Source of the DNA: Aliiglaciecola sp. M165
GTDB taxonomy: Bacteria > Pseudomonadota > Gammaproteobacteria > Enterobacterales > Alteromonadaceae
Assembly: GCF_007197995.1 (NCBI RefSeq)
Contig: NZ_VKKH01000001.1
Location: 434,001 to 498,000 of the forward strand
DNA: 64,000 bases
Reading direction: 5' to 3'
This document shows, in pieces, positions 34,667 through 43,683 of this stretch (position 1 is the stretch's first letter; each line of letters opens with the position of its first letter). A model generated the notes under the pieces. It was not told the DNA's origin. It ran no database searches and saw only the letters and a program-made list of their open reading frames with translations. The position numbers were made by a program, and so were the translations under genes.

Positions 34667-37120
34667 TTAAGTCTCGACTTGTGCGTTGCCATAACACCAT
34701 ACACCGTCTTTGCAATAGTTCTCAAGATCAGCAAATAAGCGAGATTGAGGGATAGGCTTAGCAATATGATAACCCTGTGCCATATCGCAACCAAACGCCT
34801 TTAGAATTTCAATTTGCTCAGGCTCTTCGATCCCTTCGGCTATCACTTTCATATCAAGGTTCTGCACCATTGCAACGGTCGATGCTACGATTTGCCTGTC
34901 AGCATTGCTTTTCAACATGCCATCAATAAAGGCGCGGTCTATTTTAATGTATTGAGCAGGCATTTTTTTGAGATAACTTAGCGAAGAATACCCCGTACCA
35001 AAATCATCAATTGAAATCAGAAAACCTTTATGAATTAGGGTGCGCATTATTTGCGTAGTGCGCTCAATATCAGACACCAGCGTTCGCTCGGTTAATTCCA
35101 ATTCAAATAGATTGGGATTGAGGCCCGTCTCGTGAATTTTTTCTTGCAAGTACACTATTAGGTCAGGGTCTAAAAACTGGATTCCCGCCATGTTGATAGC
35201 GATCTTCAAATCTGGATAGCCCTTATCACGAAACGCTATCAATTGAGAAAACGCGTTTTCGATACACCAGTAGCCCAAAGACAACATAAACTCGGTGTTC
35301 TCTAGCATAGGAATAAAATATCCCGGCGAAACCTCCCCACGCTCTGGGTGATCCCATCTGAGTAGCGCCTCAAAACCGATTAACTTACCGGTACTTAGCT
35401 CAATTTGTGGTTGCAAGGCAAAACTGAAGTGATCATCGATCAAGGCCCCCCTTGCTTCGTCCTCCAACGCGACTTTATCCATTGCTAATTTCGACATACT
35501 CTCATCGTAAATTTTGTAGCTATTGCCTCCGGCAGCTTTCGCTTGATACATAGCAATGTCGGCATGACGGATGACCTCTGCAACCTCCGTATTGTGGGAA
35601 ATAGTAATGGAAAGCCCAATGCTTGTTGAGACATAGAAACGCGTAGCGCCCACGTTAATCGGTGCTCGAAATCTATCCAACAACTTGTCTGCTACTTTAA
35701 TTGCTCCATCTATCTCGTCTAAGTGGGCGAGTAATATGGCGAATTCATCTCCCCCCAGGCGATAAGCCATATCGGTTTCTCTGACCACGCTCTGAAAACG
35801 AATGGCGGCTTCAATTAGCAATTCGTCACCCACTGTGTGTCCATAGCTATCATTGACCTTTTTGAAATCGTCCAAGTCAAATAACAACAAAACAACAAAC
35901 CCTGGCTTGCGTTGCAGGTTAGCGATAGATCTTTCTAAATCAAAAAGTAGCATGTTGCGATTCGGTAAATTGGTAAGCTGGTCGAACATGGCGATTTTTT
36001 CAAGCTCACTGGTTTTGGCTTGAACTTCTTCATCCAACTGTTCCAACTGAATCGCCAATTCGTTTGCAGAGTCATTTAAGCTATCTAATTCGTCTTTGAA
36101 ATAATGAGAATTGGTTTGCGATTGAGTTTTAAAACTCTTGTACTGTCTCTGTGACAACAAAGGCAGTCTTGCAGCGAGCAGGATGAGTCTTTTTCGCACG
36201 CTGTTAGTCAACAAATACAACAACAATATAGCACTAACAAATACTACCGTTGCCGTAACAAAAATACTTTTTTGGTAGTCTTTATGGGCTTTCATCACCG
36301 GCGTAATGTTATGTGCTGCAAGCACAAAATCTCGTTCCGAATTGACGGTAGACATAGGGATTAGAGCGACAAAATAGTCTGCACCATCTAAATTAACGTG
36401 CGCTCCCTCTAACAACAACCTGTCCAGTGACATGGACTCAGGAAGTGAGGCAATTAATGGGGCAATAAGCTCGTATTGTCGCCTTGCCAGAGGACCCCGA
36501 ATGAATAAAGATTTTGCGAATTGCACTTTTGGCTCACCAGCCATGTGCACCAAGGCCAACGTTGCGTCGGTTGAACGATTTAAAAATGCAAAAGTATCGA
36601 GTAGTCCCATGCTCAACGTGAGCACTGACATGTCGCTATTCCTTTCTAATATCGGGACTGAAATAACCTGAATGCATGTTTCGGAGCAATAGGTGATCGC
36701 TTCAGAGCGTTGAGTATTGAAAACATCTTTTGTTATGTTCTTTACATAGTCAGGAACAGTAGTTTGAGTACTGAAGACTTTGGATTGACTGCTATCGTAC
36801 AACCACATATCTTCAATTTGCCAATTGAGTTGCAGATACTCATAGCGAGATTGTAGTGTTTCTGCCAAAGCATTGATTTGTTCTGGTTGGTTCTCATGAA
36901 GCCTGACAAAAATCTCAACCCACGCTTCGATTCGGTTTCGAAACATCTGATTTAGTAGTAAATACTGGCTTTGATTTTGTTGTTTGATTTCCTGCTGTTT
37001 AAGCACAAAATCCTGATTAGTTTTTTGCAACCACAAAATCGACATAGACGCGCTAAGGGCAAGTAGAACACCCAATAGAAGAAGTATCATTTTTTTAGGG
37101 AGACTGATAAACGGCTTCAT
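34667..37120 (-). CDS. Membrane-anchored GGDEF-EAL c-di-GMP protein
   Basis: 817 residues from the ATG at 37120, two bases after the stop of the porin-like gene. A membrane helix (MILLLLGVLLALSASM) and a second near residue 290 enclose a periplasmic sensor domain of about 250 residues. A coiled coil leads to GGDEF (456-460), with an inhibitory RETD five residues before it, and an EAL domain with EALLRW (584-589), ELTERT, DDFGTGYSSLSYL and AEGIE all canonical. Both cyclase and phosphodiesterase activities are possible. Cotranscription with a PstS-like protein and an outer-membrane protein suggests that the sensor reads a solute bound in the periplasm. Confidence 0.92.
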   Translation of the reverse strand: MKPFISLPKKMILLLLGVLLALSASMSILWLQKTNQDFVLKQQEIKQQNQSQYLLLNQMFRNRIEAWVEIFVRLHENQPEQINALAETLQSRYEYLQLNWQIEDMWLYDSSQSKVFSTQTTVPDYVKNITKDVFNTQRSEAITYCSETCIQVISVPILERNSDMSVLTLSMGLLDTFAFLNRSTDATLALVHMAGEPKVQFAKSLFIRGPLARRQYELIAPLIASLPESMSLDRLLLEGAHVNLDGADYFVALIPMSTVNSERDFVLAAHNITPVMKAHKDYQKSIFVTATVVFVSAILLLYLLTNSVRKRLILLAARLPLLSQRQYKSFKTQSQTNSHYFKDELDSLNDSANELAIQLEQLDEEVQAKTSELEKIAMFDQLTNLPNRNMLLFDLERSIANLQRKPGFVVLLLFDLDDFKKVNDSYGHTVGDELLIEAAIRFQSVVRETDMAYRLGGDEFAILLAHLDEIDGAIKVADKLLDRFRAPINVGATRFYVSTSIGLSITISHNTEVAEVIRHADIAMYQAKAAGGNSYKIYDESMSKLAMDKVALEDEARGALIDDHFSFALQPQIELSTGKLIGFEALLRWDHPERGEVSPGYFIPMLENTEFMLSLGYWCIENAFSQLIAFRDKGYPDLKIAINMAGIQFLDPDLIVYLQEKIHETGLNPNLFELELTERTLVSDIERTTQIMRTLIHKGFLISIDDFGTGYSSLSYLKKMPAQYIKIDRAFIDGMLKSNADRQIVASTVAMVQNLDMKVIAEGIEEPEQIEILKAFGCDMAQGYHIAKPIPQSRLFADLENYCKDGVWCYGNAQVET

Positions 37121-37122
37121 AT

Positions 37123-38304
37123 CTAGAACCAATACATCAATTGGGCTGCCCAAATATTCCAGTACTTTTGGTCATTAACTTCGACATTAGGTATTAGCAC
37201 TGGGGCCAACCGTCCAGTTCCTTTCACTCGGTGAAATTCCAATTGTGTGCGCCAGTTTGGCGCTGGATCCCAACTTAAACCCAATGTAAAGGTGTCTTGA
37301 AATCCAAAGTATGCAGGAATGGCACCCATGGTGGCCGCTTCTCGAATTCGACCATCCCGATCTTTACGATTTTGGTCATAAAGGCTTAACCTTGCTGTGA
37401 AAGTCAAATCAGAACTATAAAGGTAGCGCCCTTGAATATAGCCACCTTCGGCCGTAGCATCGTCAAAAAAGTTCGGAAAGAGAATATCTGTGTAAGCCGT
37501 TCTTTCGCGGAATAGTTCTCCGGCAATTTGCCAATTGGAAGCTGCATAGCTTGCTTGGATCAGTAGGCGTTTTATCGAAACGTCACCATCGACAAATGAG
37601 TCATCTGCTCCTTGAGTATACTCAAAATCCGAATCGAGTATTCCAATTCCCAAGCGAACATTGCTGCGTTGCCAAACCGTATTAAATTGTTGCACAAATT
37701 TTTGTTTAAAATCGCCTGTGAACCGCTGTCCGACAAGATTAGACGTCTGCTCCCGGCTGATTGGCGAGCTGCCATAGCTCCAATAATATTCCCAATCACC
37801 CCAACTATTTGATGTATTGGCGACAACGGCCAATCCGTCTACACCCAAGGCAACGTCTCTGAAGCTATCGAAATAGATAGATTGTGGCAAAATAATTGTA
37901 GGTCGAGTATGAGGAACGTCTCGCGTTGCAGAGTACATCCAATGATAATTTTTGACTCTACCTGCGTGCACATTCACCTGCCAATCAAGCGAAGCAACTG
38001 CTTTCCAGTCAAAAAACAAGTAGTCAGCCCTGATGCCCTCCGGGTAACGGTTTCCGCCATTAAGATACACCGCTTGACCAGCAACTCTGAAGCGTGAGCC
38101 TAAACGATAAGACCCGTTAATTCCAATTTCGGTAAGCTTTAAAGAAATATCACCATGATCGTCAACAAAATTACTATTTTGAGCATCTATAAGCCCTTGA
38201 GCGACAAAACCATGCCATTGCAACGCTTTGGGCGAGTCTGCTCGAGAGGTCAGACAAACAAGTGCTGTCGAAATGGCAAACAAGACATAAATGGGTCCTT
38301 TCAT
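37123..38304 (-). CDS. Outer-membrane porin-like beta-barrel protein
   Basis: 393 residues. A signal peptide (MKGPIYVLFAISTALVCLTSRA) is followed by alternating amphipathic strands typical of a barrel, such as SLKLTEIGINGSYRLGSRFR and WQVNVHAGRVKNYHW, ending with the aromatic terminal strand IWAAQLMYWF, the usual outer-membrane insertion signal. It resembles putative porins found next to PstS-like genes. The transported solute is not shown. It is the middle gene of a three-gene unit, with three bases before and two bases after it. Confidence 0.8.
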   Translation of the reverse strand: MKGPIYVLFAISTALVCLTSRADSPKALQWHGFVAQGLIDAQNSNFVDDHGDISLKLTEIGINGSYRLGSRFRVAGQAVYLNGGNRYPEGIRADYLFFDWKAVASLDWQVNVHAGRVKNYHWMYSATRDVPHTRPTIILPQSIYFDSFRDVALGVDGLAVVANTSNSWGDWEYYWSYGSSPISREQTSNLVGQRFTGDFKQKFVQQFNTVWQRSNVRLGIGILDSDFEYTQGADDSFVDGDVSIKRLLIQASYAASNWQIAGELFRERTAYTDILFPNFFDDATAEGGYIQGRYLYSSDLTFTARLSLYDQNRKDRDGRIREAATMGAIPAYFGFQDTFTLGLSWDPAPNWRTQLEFHRVKGTGRLAPVLIPNVEVNDQKYWNIWAAQLMYWF

Positions 38305-38307
38305 TAA

Positions 38308-38757
38308 TTAGTCCTCCACCACTATGATTTTATGAAGCGATGTTAATTTCGAAATATCTGAAACATAACCTATGGCACCAGGTGTTTTGGCGATGAATTC
38401 AAGCATTTTTTTCTCGCTTTCTACGTTTATCGGCTTTTCACCAAGACCTGAGTAAGCAAGCTTCTCCCAAAGCCTTTCAACTTGATAAGGAAACATGTTG
38501 AGGAGGTCTATGCATAACGTTTGGTGCACAGGGTTATTTGAATCGAGCGTGTAGACAACAATTGGCTGCCCGTTTGGCCAGACCGTTTGCCGCATGGAAA
38601 CAATTTTTCTAAGCTGCGCGGAAGAAAGTTTAATAATATTAGTGTTTGTGTGAGCAACGACATAAACCGACGACTCGTCGGCATACGTGGGTGGCAGCAC
38701 AAATAGCGTGAGCAATAATAAAGTGACTCTGGCCAGTCGACTTATCAATCCTTTCAC
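38308..38757 (-). CDS. Short PstS-like phosphate-type substrate-binding protein
   Basis: 149 residues. A signal peptide (ending PPTYADES) precedes a shortened PBP-like domain with LSSAQLRKIVSMRQTVWPNG, VHQTLCIDLLNMFP and the TPGAIGYVSD motif shared with PstS-type proteins. At about half PstS length it covers one lobe-like unit, so it may be a periplasmic ligand sensor rather than a transporter component. No pst permease genes lie nearby. It is the first gene of the unit with the porin and the GGDEF-EAL protein. Confidence 0.82.
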   Translation of the reverse strand: MKGLISRLARVTLLLLTLFVLPPTYADESSVYVVAHTNTNIIKLSSAQLRKIVSMRQTVWPNGQPIVVYTLDSNNPVHQTLCIDLLNMFPYQVERLWEKLAYSGLGEKPINVESEKKMLEFIAKTPGAIGYVSDISKLTSLHKIIVVED

Positions 38758-38933
38758 CTATATTTCAATGCAGGAACTCTCCTGAGAATGTAAGATTAGC
38801 TCAAGCCAGTTAAACTTGCGTGATAACCTAGCGGTTAGTCGCAGATTTAATTGACTTTTTTCCTGTTTGATCAAATTAAATTTACAAACAACAGATAATT
38901 CGATTCTTTGTATAGAGTATATTATTTACCAAC

Positions 38934-40244
38934 ATGTCACAATCTCATCAATCACATACAGCGCTATCCTTATCCTTTTCTGAACGAATGGCGCTTCTGG
39001 CATACTCTTGCCTGTTCTATCTGATTTTACCGGTACTTTTTTTACACTGGCTCTTTAATAAAGTACTTAGAAAAGCCGATTTTGATCAAAAACGTCTTTC
39101 GCGATTTGCTTTTTACAACAACGAGTTAAGGCCTTGTGATCTAATGATTCACTGTGTTTCCGTTGGCGAAACAGCCGTTGCAGCGACCTTGGTAAAACAG
39201 TTGTTGGAACGACAACCTCAATTAAAGATTACGCTGACAACTACGACTCCAACAGGTGCAAAAAATGTCAGTAATTTGCTCGCTGAAAAGGTTCAGCATA
39301 TTTATTTGCCATTTGATACAGGATGGTTGATGTCCCGCTTGCTCAACAGACTGAAACCTAAATGTGTACTGATCGTTGAAGTGGAGTTGTGGCCAAACCT
39401 CATAAGGCAGTGTACAAAAAGAGGCATACCGATTAGCGTTATCAATGCGCGCATGACCAAAAATTCAGTAAAAAGTTATCTCAAACTCAGCCCATTGGTG
39501 CAACCAATGATGCGCGGCTTAGAAAAAGTCTCTGCACAATCTCAACGGGATTACGACAATTACCTAGCCCTCGGATTTCCTGAAGATAGGCTCATTAACG
39601 CAGGCAATATAAAGTTCGAGTTAGCTGCGACAGAAACCCCTGTCACCCATCCATTAGTGGAATTACTCAACCAATCCACTCGACCAATTCTCATCGCAGG
39701 AAGCACCCATGAACCCGAGGAAAAAGTTTTACTTGATGCGGTTAAGATACTTGCAAAAGACTTTCCCCAAATATTACTAATTTTAGTGCCGAGGCACCCG
39801 CAACGTTTTGACAAAGTTGCCGAGATATTAAACACATCCAAGATATCATTTAGCCGCTGGAGTCATACAAACGAGTTACCTAGTTCTACGTCAGTGTTGC
39901 TGGTAGACGAAATGGGCTTGCTAATGTCTTTGTACGCTTGCGCTGATATTGCATTTGTGGGTGGCAGTATCGCTGACCGCGGTGGGCACAATGCATTGGA
40001 ACCAGCATCTCTTGAGCTACCAGTTATCATGGGACCCAATCAATACAACAATCCAGAGATTTGTAAAATACTGCTTGAGAACGGCAATTTGCGTAAGGTT
40101 GCCGATGCTGCCGACATTGCTCAGCAGTGTCAGTTGTGGTTTCGCGATGAAGCATTAAGACAAACAGCAGGGCAAGCAGGCACGACTGTCATAGCTCAAA
40201 ATCGCGGTGCCCTTTCAAACACTATCGCGTTTTTGGGTTTGTAG
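38934..40244 (+). CDS. waaA: 3-deoxy-D-manno-octulosonic acid (Kdo) transferase
   Basis: 436 residues of the GT30 family. An N-terminal membrane anchor (ALLAYSCLFYLILPVLFLHWL) is followed by the acceptor-side domain with the conserved HCVSVGETAVAATL and TTTTPTGAKNV, and the donor-side domain with LIAGSTHEPEEK, PRHPQRF and the GGSIADRGGHNALEPAS nucleotide-binding segment. It adds Kdo from CMP-Kdo to lipid IVA at the inner membrane. A Kdo kinase gene nearby suggests it adds a single Kdo. The gene is convergent with the heptosyltransferase-like gene. Confidence 0.96.
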   Translation: MSQSHQSHTALSLSFSERMALLAYSCLFYLILPVLFLHWLFNKVLRKADFDQKRLSRFAFYNNELRPCDLMIHCVSVGETAVAATLVKQLLERQPQLKITLTTTTPTGAKNVSNLLAEKVQHIYLPFDTGWLMSRLLNRLKPKCVLIVEVELWPNLIRQCTKRGIPISVINARMTKNSVKSYLKLSPLVQPMMRGLEKVSAQSQRDYDNYLALGFPEDRLINAGNIKFELAATETPVTHPLVELLNQSTRPILIAGSTHEPEEKVLLDAVKILAKDFPQILLILVPRHPQRFDKVAEILNTSKISFSRWSHTNELPSSTSVLLVDEMGLLMSLYACADIAFVGGSIADRGGHNALEPASLELPVIMGPNQYNNPEICKILLENGNLRKVADAADIAQQCQLWFRDEALRQTAGQAGTTVIAQNRGALSNTIAFLGL

Positions 40245-40277
40245 CCAACGCCACTGAGCGTGAAGAATTAGGATTGT

Positions 40278-41333
40278 CTAGACCTTTTCAACTAACAACT
40301 TGTCAAATATCTTGACCACTGCCCCAACCTCAATACGCGCCATTAAATTTTCGCCTTTGGCGCGTTTTCCCCAAGGTAGCTCAGGCCATGCTTTGCCAGT
40401 TTGCTCCTTGATTGCCTCGTCATACACAGAAACCACATGGGCCAAATCGTTGTAGGGCCCTGTACGTTTTGGATTACTGTGAGCATATAAACCGATAACA
40501 GGCGTAGCAACCGTTGTTGCCATGTGCGCTGGCCCGGTGTCTGGCGCAATGACCAGTTCAGCGTGTTTTAACACTCCGAGCATTTCTTTTAATGAGGTTT
40601 TTCCAATCAAGTTTTGGCAGGAGTTTTCCATTGAGGACTGGATCTGTTCGCCCAGTTGTTTATCAATCGCAGCCGGACCACCACACAGCACAACCGTGAA
40701 TCCACAGTTATGAGCATGGTCAGCGACCGCTGCATAACGTTCTGGTAACCAATTACGCTCGGCTTTGCTTGCAGCTGGACTAATGACAACATATTTGTTG
40801 AACTGGGTTTTAAGCTGACAACCCATTGCTTCTTCGTCTTGTGTTAGAGGGACATTCCAATTGATTGATGAGCTTTTGGGCATACCAATGGCATCAGCAA
40901 AGCCCATGAAGCCCTCCAATACGTGAGCATGTTTTTGTGCTGCAATACGCTTGTTGGCAAACAGCCAATGCAACTCTTTACTGCGAGCCCAATCAAAGCC
41001 TATTTTCACTTTGGCGTTTATGACCCGAGACACCCAGTTTGCACGAAAAGCCACTTGCATTAAAAACAGTGCATCAAAGTGCTCTTCACGAAGGGATTCT
41101 CGCAATGCTAAAACCGCTTCTTGGCCTTTGCTTTTATCAAATATGATAAATTTCACATTCGGCATGCCCTTCAAAAGCTGATATTCCACTTTGCCAATGA
41201 TCCAGGTAATTTCAATACTTGGTGAGTGTTCAATTATCCGCTCAACCATAGCAGCTGCGTGGCATACATCACCAATGGCAGACAAGCGTAAAATGCAAAG
41301 TTTCTTAATATTCAAAGTATTGCCAACAAACAA
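40278..41333 (-). CDS. Glycosyltransferase family 9 (LPS heptosyltransferase-like)
   Basis: 351 residues. The N-terminal LCILRLSAIGDVCHAAAMV is the GT9 signature, and the donor-binding C-terminal domain has VVLCGGPAAIDKQ, LIGKTSLKEMLGVLKHAELVIAPDTGPAHMA and GLYAHSNPKRTGPY. These enzymes add L-glycero-D-manno-heptose to the LPS inner core from ADP-heptose in the cytoplasm. It best resembles WaaC-like heptosyltransferase I, but the exact acceptor is not certain. The start is a TTG (41333) with no clear ribosome-binding site; a second TTG six codons on is equally possible. Confidence 0.88.
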   Translation of the reverse strand: MFVGNTLNIKKLCILRLSAIGDVCHAAAMVERIIEHSPSIEITWIIGKVEYQLLKGMPNVKFIIFDKSKGQEAVLALRESLREEHFDALFLMQVAFRANWVSRVINAKVKIGFDWARSKELHWLFANKRIAAQKHAHVLEGFMGFADAIGMPKSSSINWNVPLTQDEEAMGCQLKTQFNKYVVISPAASKAERNWLPERYAAVADHAHNCGFTVVLCGGPAAIDKQLGEQIQSSMENSCQNLIGKTSLKEMLGVLKHAELVIAPDTGPAHMATTVATPVIGLYAHSNPKRTGPYNDLAHVVSVYDEAIKEQTGKAWPELPWGKRAKGENLMARIEVGAVVKIFDKLLVEKV

Positions 41334-41396
41334 GGCTGTAAACTGTGGCTAATTTCATTACACTTTGCATCAATAAACAAGGGCTAGACACATTCA

Positions 41397-42110
41397 ATGC
41401 ATTCACAACCACTCCAATGGCAAGATAATCAGGTAATTTGGCGCGCCCCGGACTTGCTGCCGAATATCGATGTAAACGGCTTTGACGGCCAATGGTGGAA
41501 GCATAACGGTAACTTAACAGGTGAGTCGGTAGGAAGAGGAACGACTTACTTCTTTCGTCACCAGCAGCACGAGTTTGTCTTGCGCCATTATCTGCGAGGC
41601 GGCCTTATTGGCAAGCTCTTAACCGACCAATATCTATACACCGGGCTGGAAAACACACGAGCCTGGCAAGAAAAAGACTTATTGAGCCGTATGATTAATA
41701 TGGGCCTACCTGTCCCGACTCCTGCCGCTGCAAGAGTAGAAAAAGTAGGCCTGTTTTATCGCGCTGACCTTATCACAGTTAAAATTCCCGATGCCCGCGA
41801 TCTCCACCACATGTTGTTGGAGTCAGAGCTTTCTGACGACGTCTGGCATAACATCGGCGCCACCATTGCATGTTTTCACAAACAACAGGTCTACCATCAC
41901 GACCTAAATATTCACAACATCATGTTGGATGATGCAGGCAAAGTCTGGCTGATAGATTTCGACAAATGTGCGATTAGGGCGGGCGATTATTGGAAACAGC
42001 AGAATATTGAACGTTTACGCCGTTCATTGGGAAAAGAAACGAGCAAATACAACAATTATCAGTTTACCCAACAAAACTGGCAAAAGCTTCTCAAGGGTTA
42101 CGAGAACTAA
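41397..42110 (+). CDS. kdkA: 3-deoxy-D-manno-octulosonic acid kinase
   Basis: 237 residues of the lipopolysaccharide kinase (Kdo/WaaP) family. The protein-kinase-like core is visible: GRGTTYFFRHQQHEFVLRHY (nucleotide loop and Lys/Arg region), the catalytic loop VYHHDLNIHNIML and the metal-binding IDFDKCAI. KdkA phosphorylates Kdo at O-4 in species with one Kdo in the core, such as Haemophilus and Vibrio. It lies 63 bases from the divergent heptosyltransferase-like gene and ends three bases before a convergent glycosyltransferase. Confidence 0.92.
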   Translation: MHSQPLQWQDNQVIWRAPDLLPNIDVNGFDGQWWKHNGNLTGESVGRGTTYFFRHQQHEFVLRHYLRGGLIGKLLTDQYLYTGLENTRAWQEKDLLSRMINMGLPVPTPAAARVEKVGLFYRADLITVKIPDARDLHHMLLESELSDDVWHNIGATIACFHKQQVYHHDLNIHNIMLDDAGKVWLIDFDKCAIRAGDYWKQQNIERLRRSLGKETSKYNNYQFTQQNWQKLLKGYEN

Positions 42111-42113
42111 ACG

Positions 42114-42893
42114 CTAGTCTTGCTGCTTCTTAGAGCGCGTTCTGTAATGCAGTTCATGCAATTTAGCTTCTTTCAAAAAACCATACATTGCATCGATGGT
42201 TGCATGCACTAGTCCTCTGCGGCCTGATAAAAACATCTTGCGCAAGAAATAAGCTTTGATAAACATCAATGGAAATATCAAGAGCAGTTTCAACCAAGAG
42301 GGTCGCTTCCCATTGTTAAACTTCTCCTGAGCTTTTAAAGAAGAATATTTATTCTGTTTCGTCATTAAAATATCTGAACTATGGTAGCCGTAGTGGATTA
42401 CGCGGCCAGGAATAGACGACAATTTTGCACCATCAATCAAACGCACATTCTCATGTACTAAACGATCTGTAGGAAAGGCTATCTTGTCTTTTTTGTAGAT
42501 CCTAACAATCGAACGTTTTGCAGATGAGGGCGACATCGATTCACCCCAGAATATATCTTCAAAGTAAATTCGAAAGGCATCGGCTTCTTGGGCGTCGACA
42601 CTTTGTTGGATCAAAGCTGCATGCTCAGCCGAAATACTTTCATCAGCGTCCAAATTAAAGACCCACTGATTTTGACATAGGCTCATTGCATAAGATTTTT
42701 GTTTGGCAAAACCCAACCAATCCTGGTGGTGGATTTTTGCGCCATACCGCTTCGCGATTTCTAGGGTTTTGTCGGAGCTGCCAGAGTCCACCAGCACAAT
42801 TTCGTCAAAACACTGAACAGACTTGAGCATTTTTTCAAGGTGCTGCTCTTCATTTAGCGTAATGACAAAAACACTGATGGGTGTATTCGGCAT
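42114..42893 (-). CDS. Family 2 glycosyltransferase (LPS core type, WaaE-like)
   Basis: 259 residues from the ATG at 42893, four bases after the stop of the upstream glycosyltransferase; an upstream in-frame start at 42959 would run inside that gene. The GT-A fold shows ISVFVITLNEEQHLEKMLKS, VDSGSSDKTLEIAKRYGA and the DXD-type NLDADES. The C-terminal third has basic amphipathic and hydrophobic stretches (LLLIFPLMFIKAYFL) that may contact the membrane. Related WaaE/KdtX enzymes add glucose to the inner-core heptose. Its sugar here is not known. Confidence 0.88.
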   Translation of the reverse strand: MPNTPISVFVITLNEEQHLEKMLKSVQCFDEIVLVDSGSSDKTLEIAKRYGAKIHHQDWLGFAKQKSYAMSLCQNQWVFNLDADESISAEHAALIQQSVDAQEADAFRIYFEDIFWGESMSPSSAKRSIVRIYKKDKIAFPTDRLVHENVRLIDGAKLSSIPGRVIHYGYHSSDILMTKQNKYSSLKAQEKFNNGKRPSWLKLLLIFPLMFIKAYFLRKMFLSGRRGLVHATIDAMYGFLKEAKLHELHYRTRSKKQQD

Positions 42894-42897
42894 ATGA

Positions 42898-43683
42898 TTA
42901 CTCTTTTTCGGATTGTTGTTGATTAATCGACCATAACGCCGCGTACTTATGGAATGCATACTGGCCGAGGATCATTGCCATCAAAAAGCCTCGTTTACCA
43001 TCCAAGAAACCCAAGCGAAACACGTACTGTTGAACAAAATCAACAAAAAACCTCAACACCGCATAGCTTAGCGAGGTGCGTTTATTCTTTTTGGCTTTTT
43101 CTTGGGCACCAAGCACACCATATTTAAGGTGTTTTTCTTGTGCATGATAGTAGTCTCGCCAGCTATAATGCAAAAGTGCAGTTTTTAGAACTTTGATTTT
43201 TTTGAGTGGCATTTCTAACGATTCATGCACACTTCGGTCTTTAAAGTTAGCGCCTTCTTTTAAGAATATTTTACCTTGTGGCGATGAATATCTGCCATGT
43301 TTTAGGGGTTTACCAAATAGGTAGGTATGCCATGGGATTTCTAACATTGTCACATCTAAGTCAGCCTGAGACATCACCTGATCTATCTCAGCCTTGAGTG
43401 CTTCGGTAACCACTTCATCAGCATCGATATTCATCACCCAATCATGCTCACAATAAGCCAATGCGCGATTGCGTTGAGGCCCAAAGCCTGGCCAATCGGT
43501 TTGGTACACCTTATCGGCATATTGCTGGGCAATTTCGACTGTGCCGTCTGTACTGCCAGAATCCAGAACAATGAGTTGGTCGACCCACCCTGCCAAAGGC
43601 TTAAGCGCCGCTTCAATGCGATCGGCCTCGTTGCAGACGATAAGAAAACATGAAATTTTGCGTCTTTGCATGGGTTTGTTCAC
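42898..43683 (-). CDS. Family 2 glycosyltransferase (LPS core type)
   Basis: 261 residues, clearly a paralogue of the next gene: ISCFLIVCNEADRIEAALKP, VLDSGSTDGTVEIAQQYADK, the metal-binding NIDADEV and a C-terminal region with FVDFVQQYVFRLGFLDGKRGF. It would transfer a sugar to the LPS core at the cytoplasmic face of the inner membrane. Stop and start of the pair are four bases apart, and the Wzi-like gene directly precedes it (43684/43683), so the three form one minus-strand operon. Confidence 0.9.
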   Translation of the reverse strand: MNKPMQRRKISCFLIVCNEADRIEAALKPLAGWVDQLIVLDSGSTDGTVEIAQQYADKVYQTDWPGFGPQRNRALAYCEHDWVMNIDADEVVTEALKAEIDQVMSQADLDVTMLEIPWHTYLFGKPLKHGRYSSPQGKIFLKEGANFKDRSVHESLEMPLKKIKVLKTALLHYSWRDYYHAQEKHLKYGVLGAQEKAKKNKRTSLSYAVLRFFVDFVQQYVFRLGFLDGKRGFLMAMILGQYAFHKYAALWSINQQQSEKE

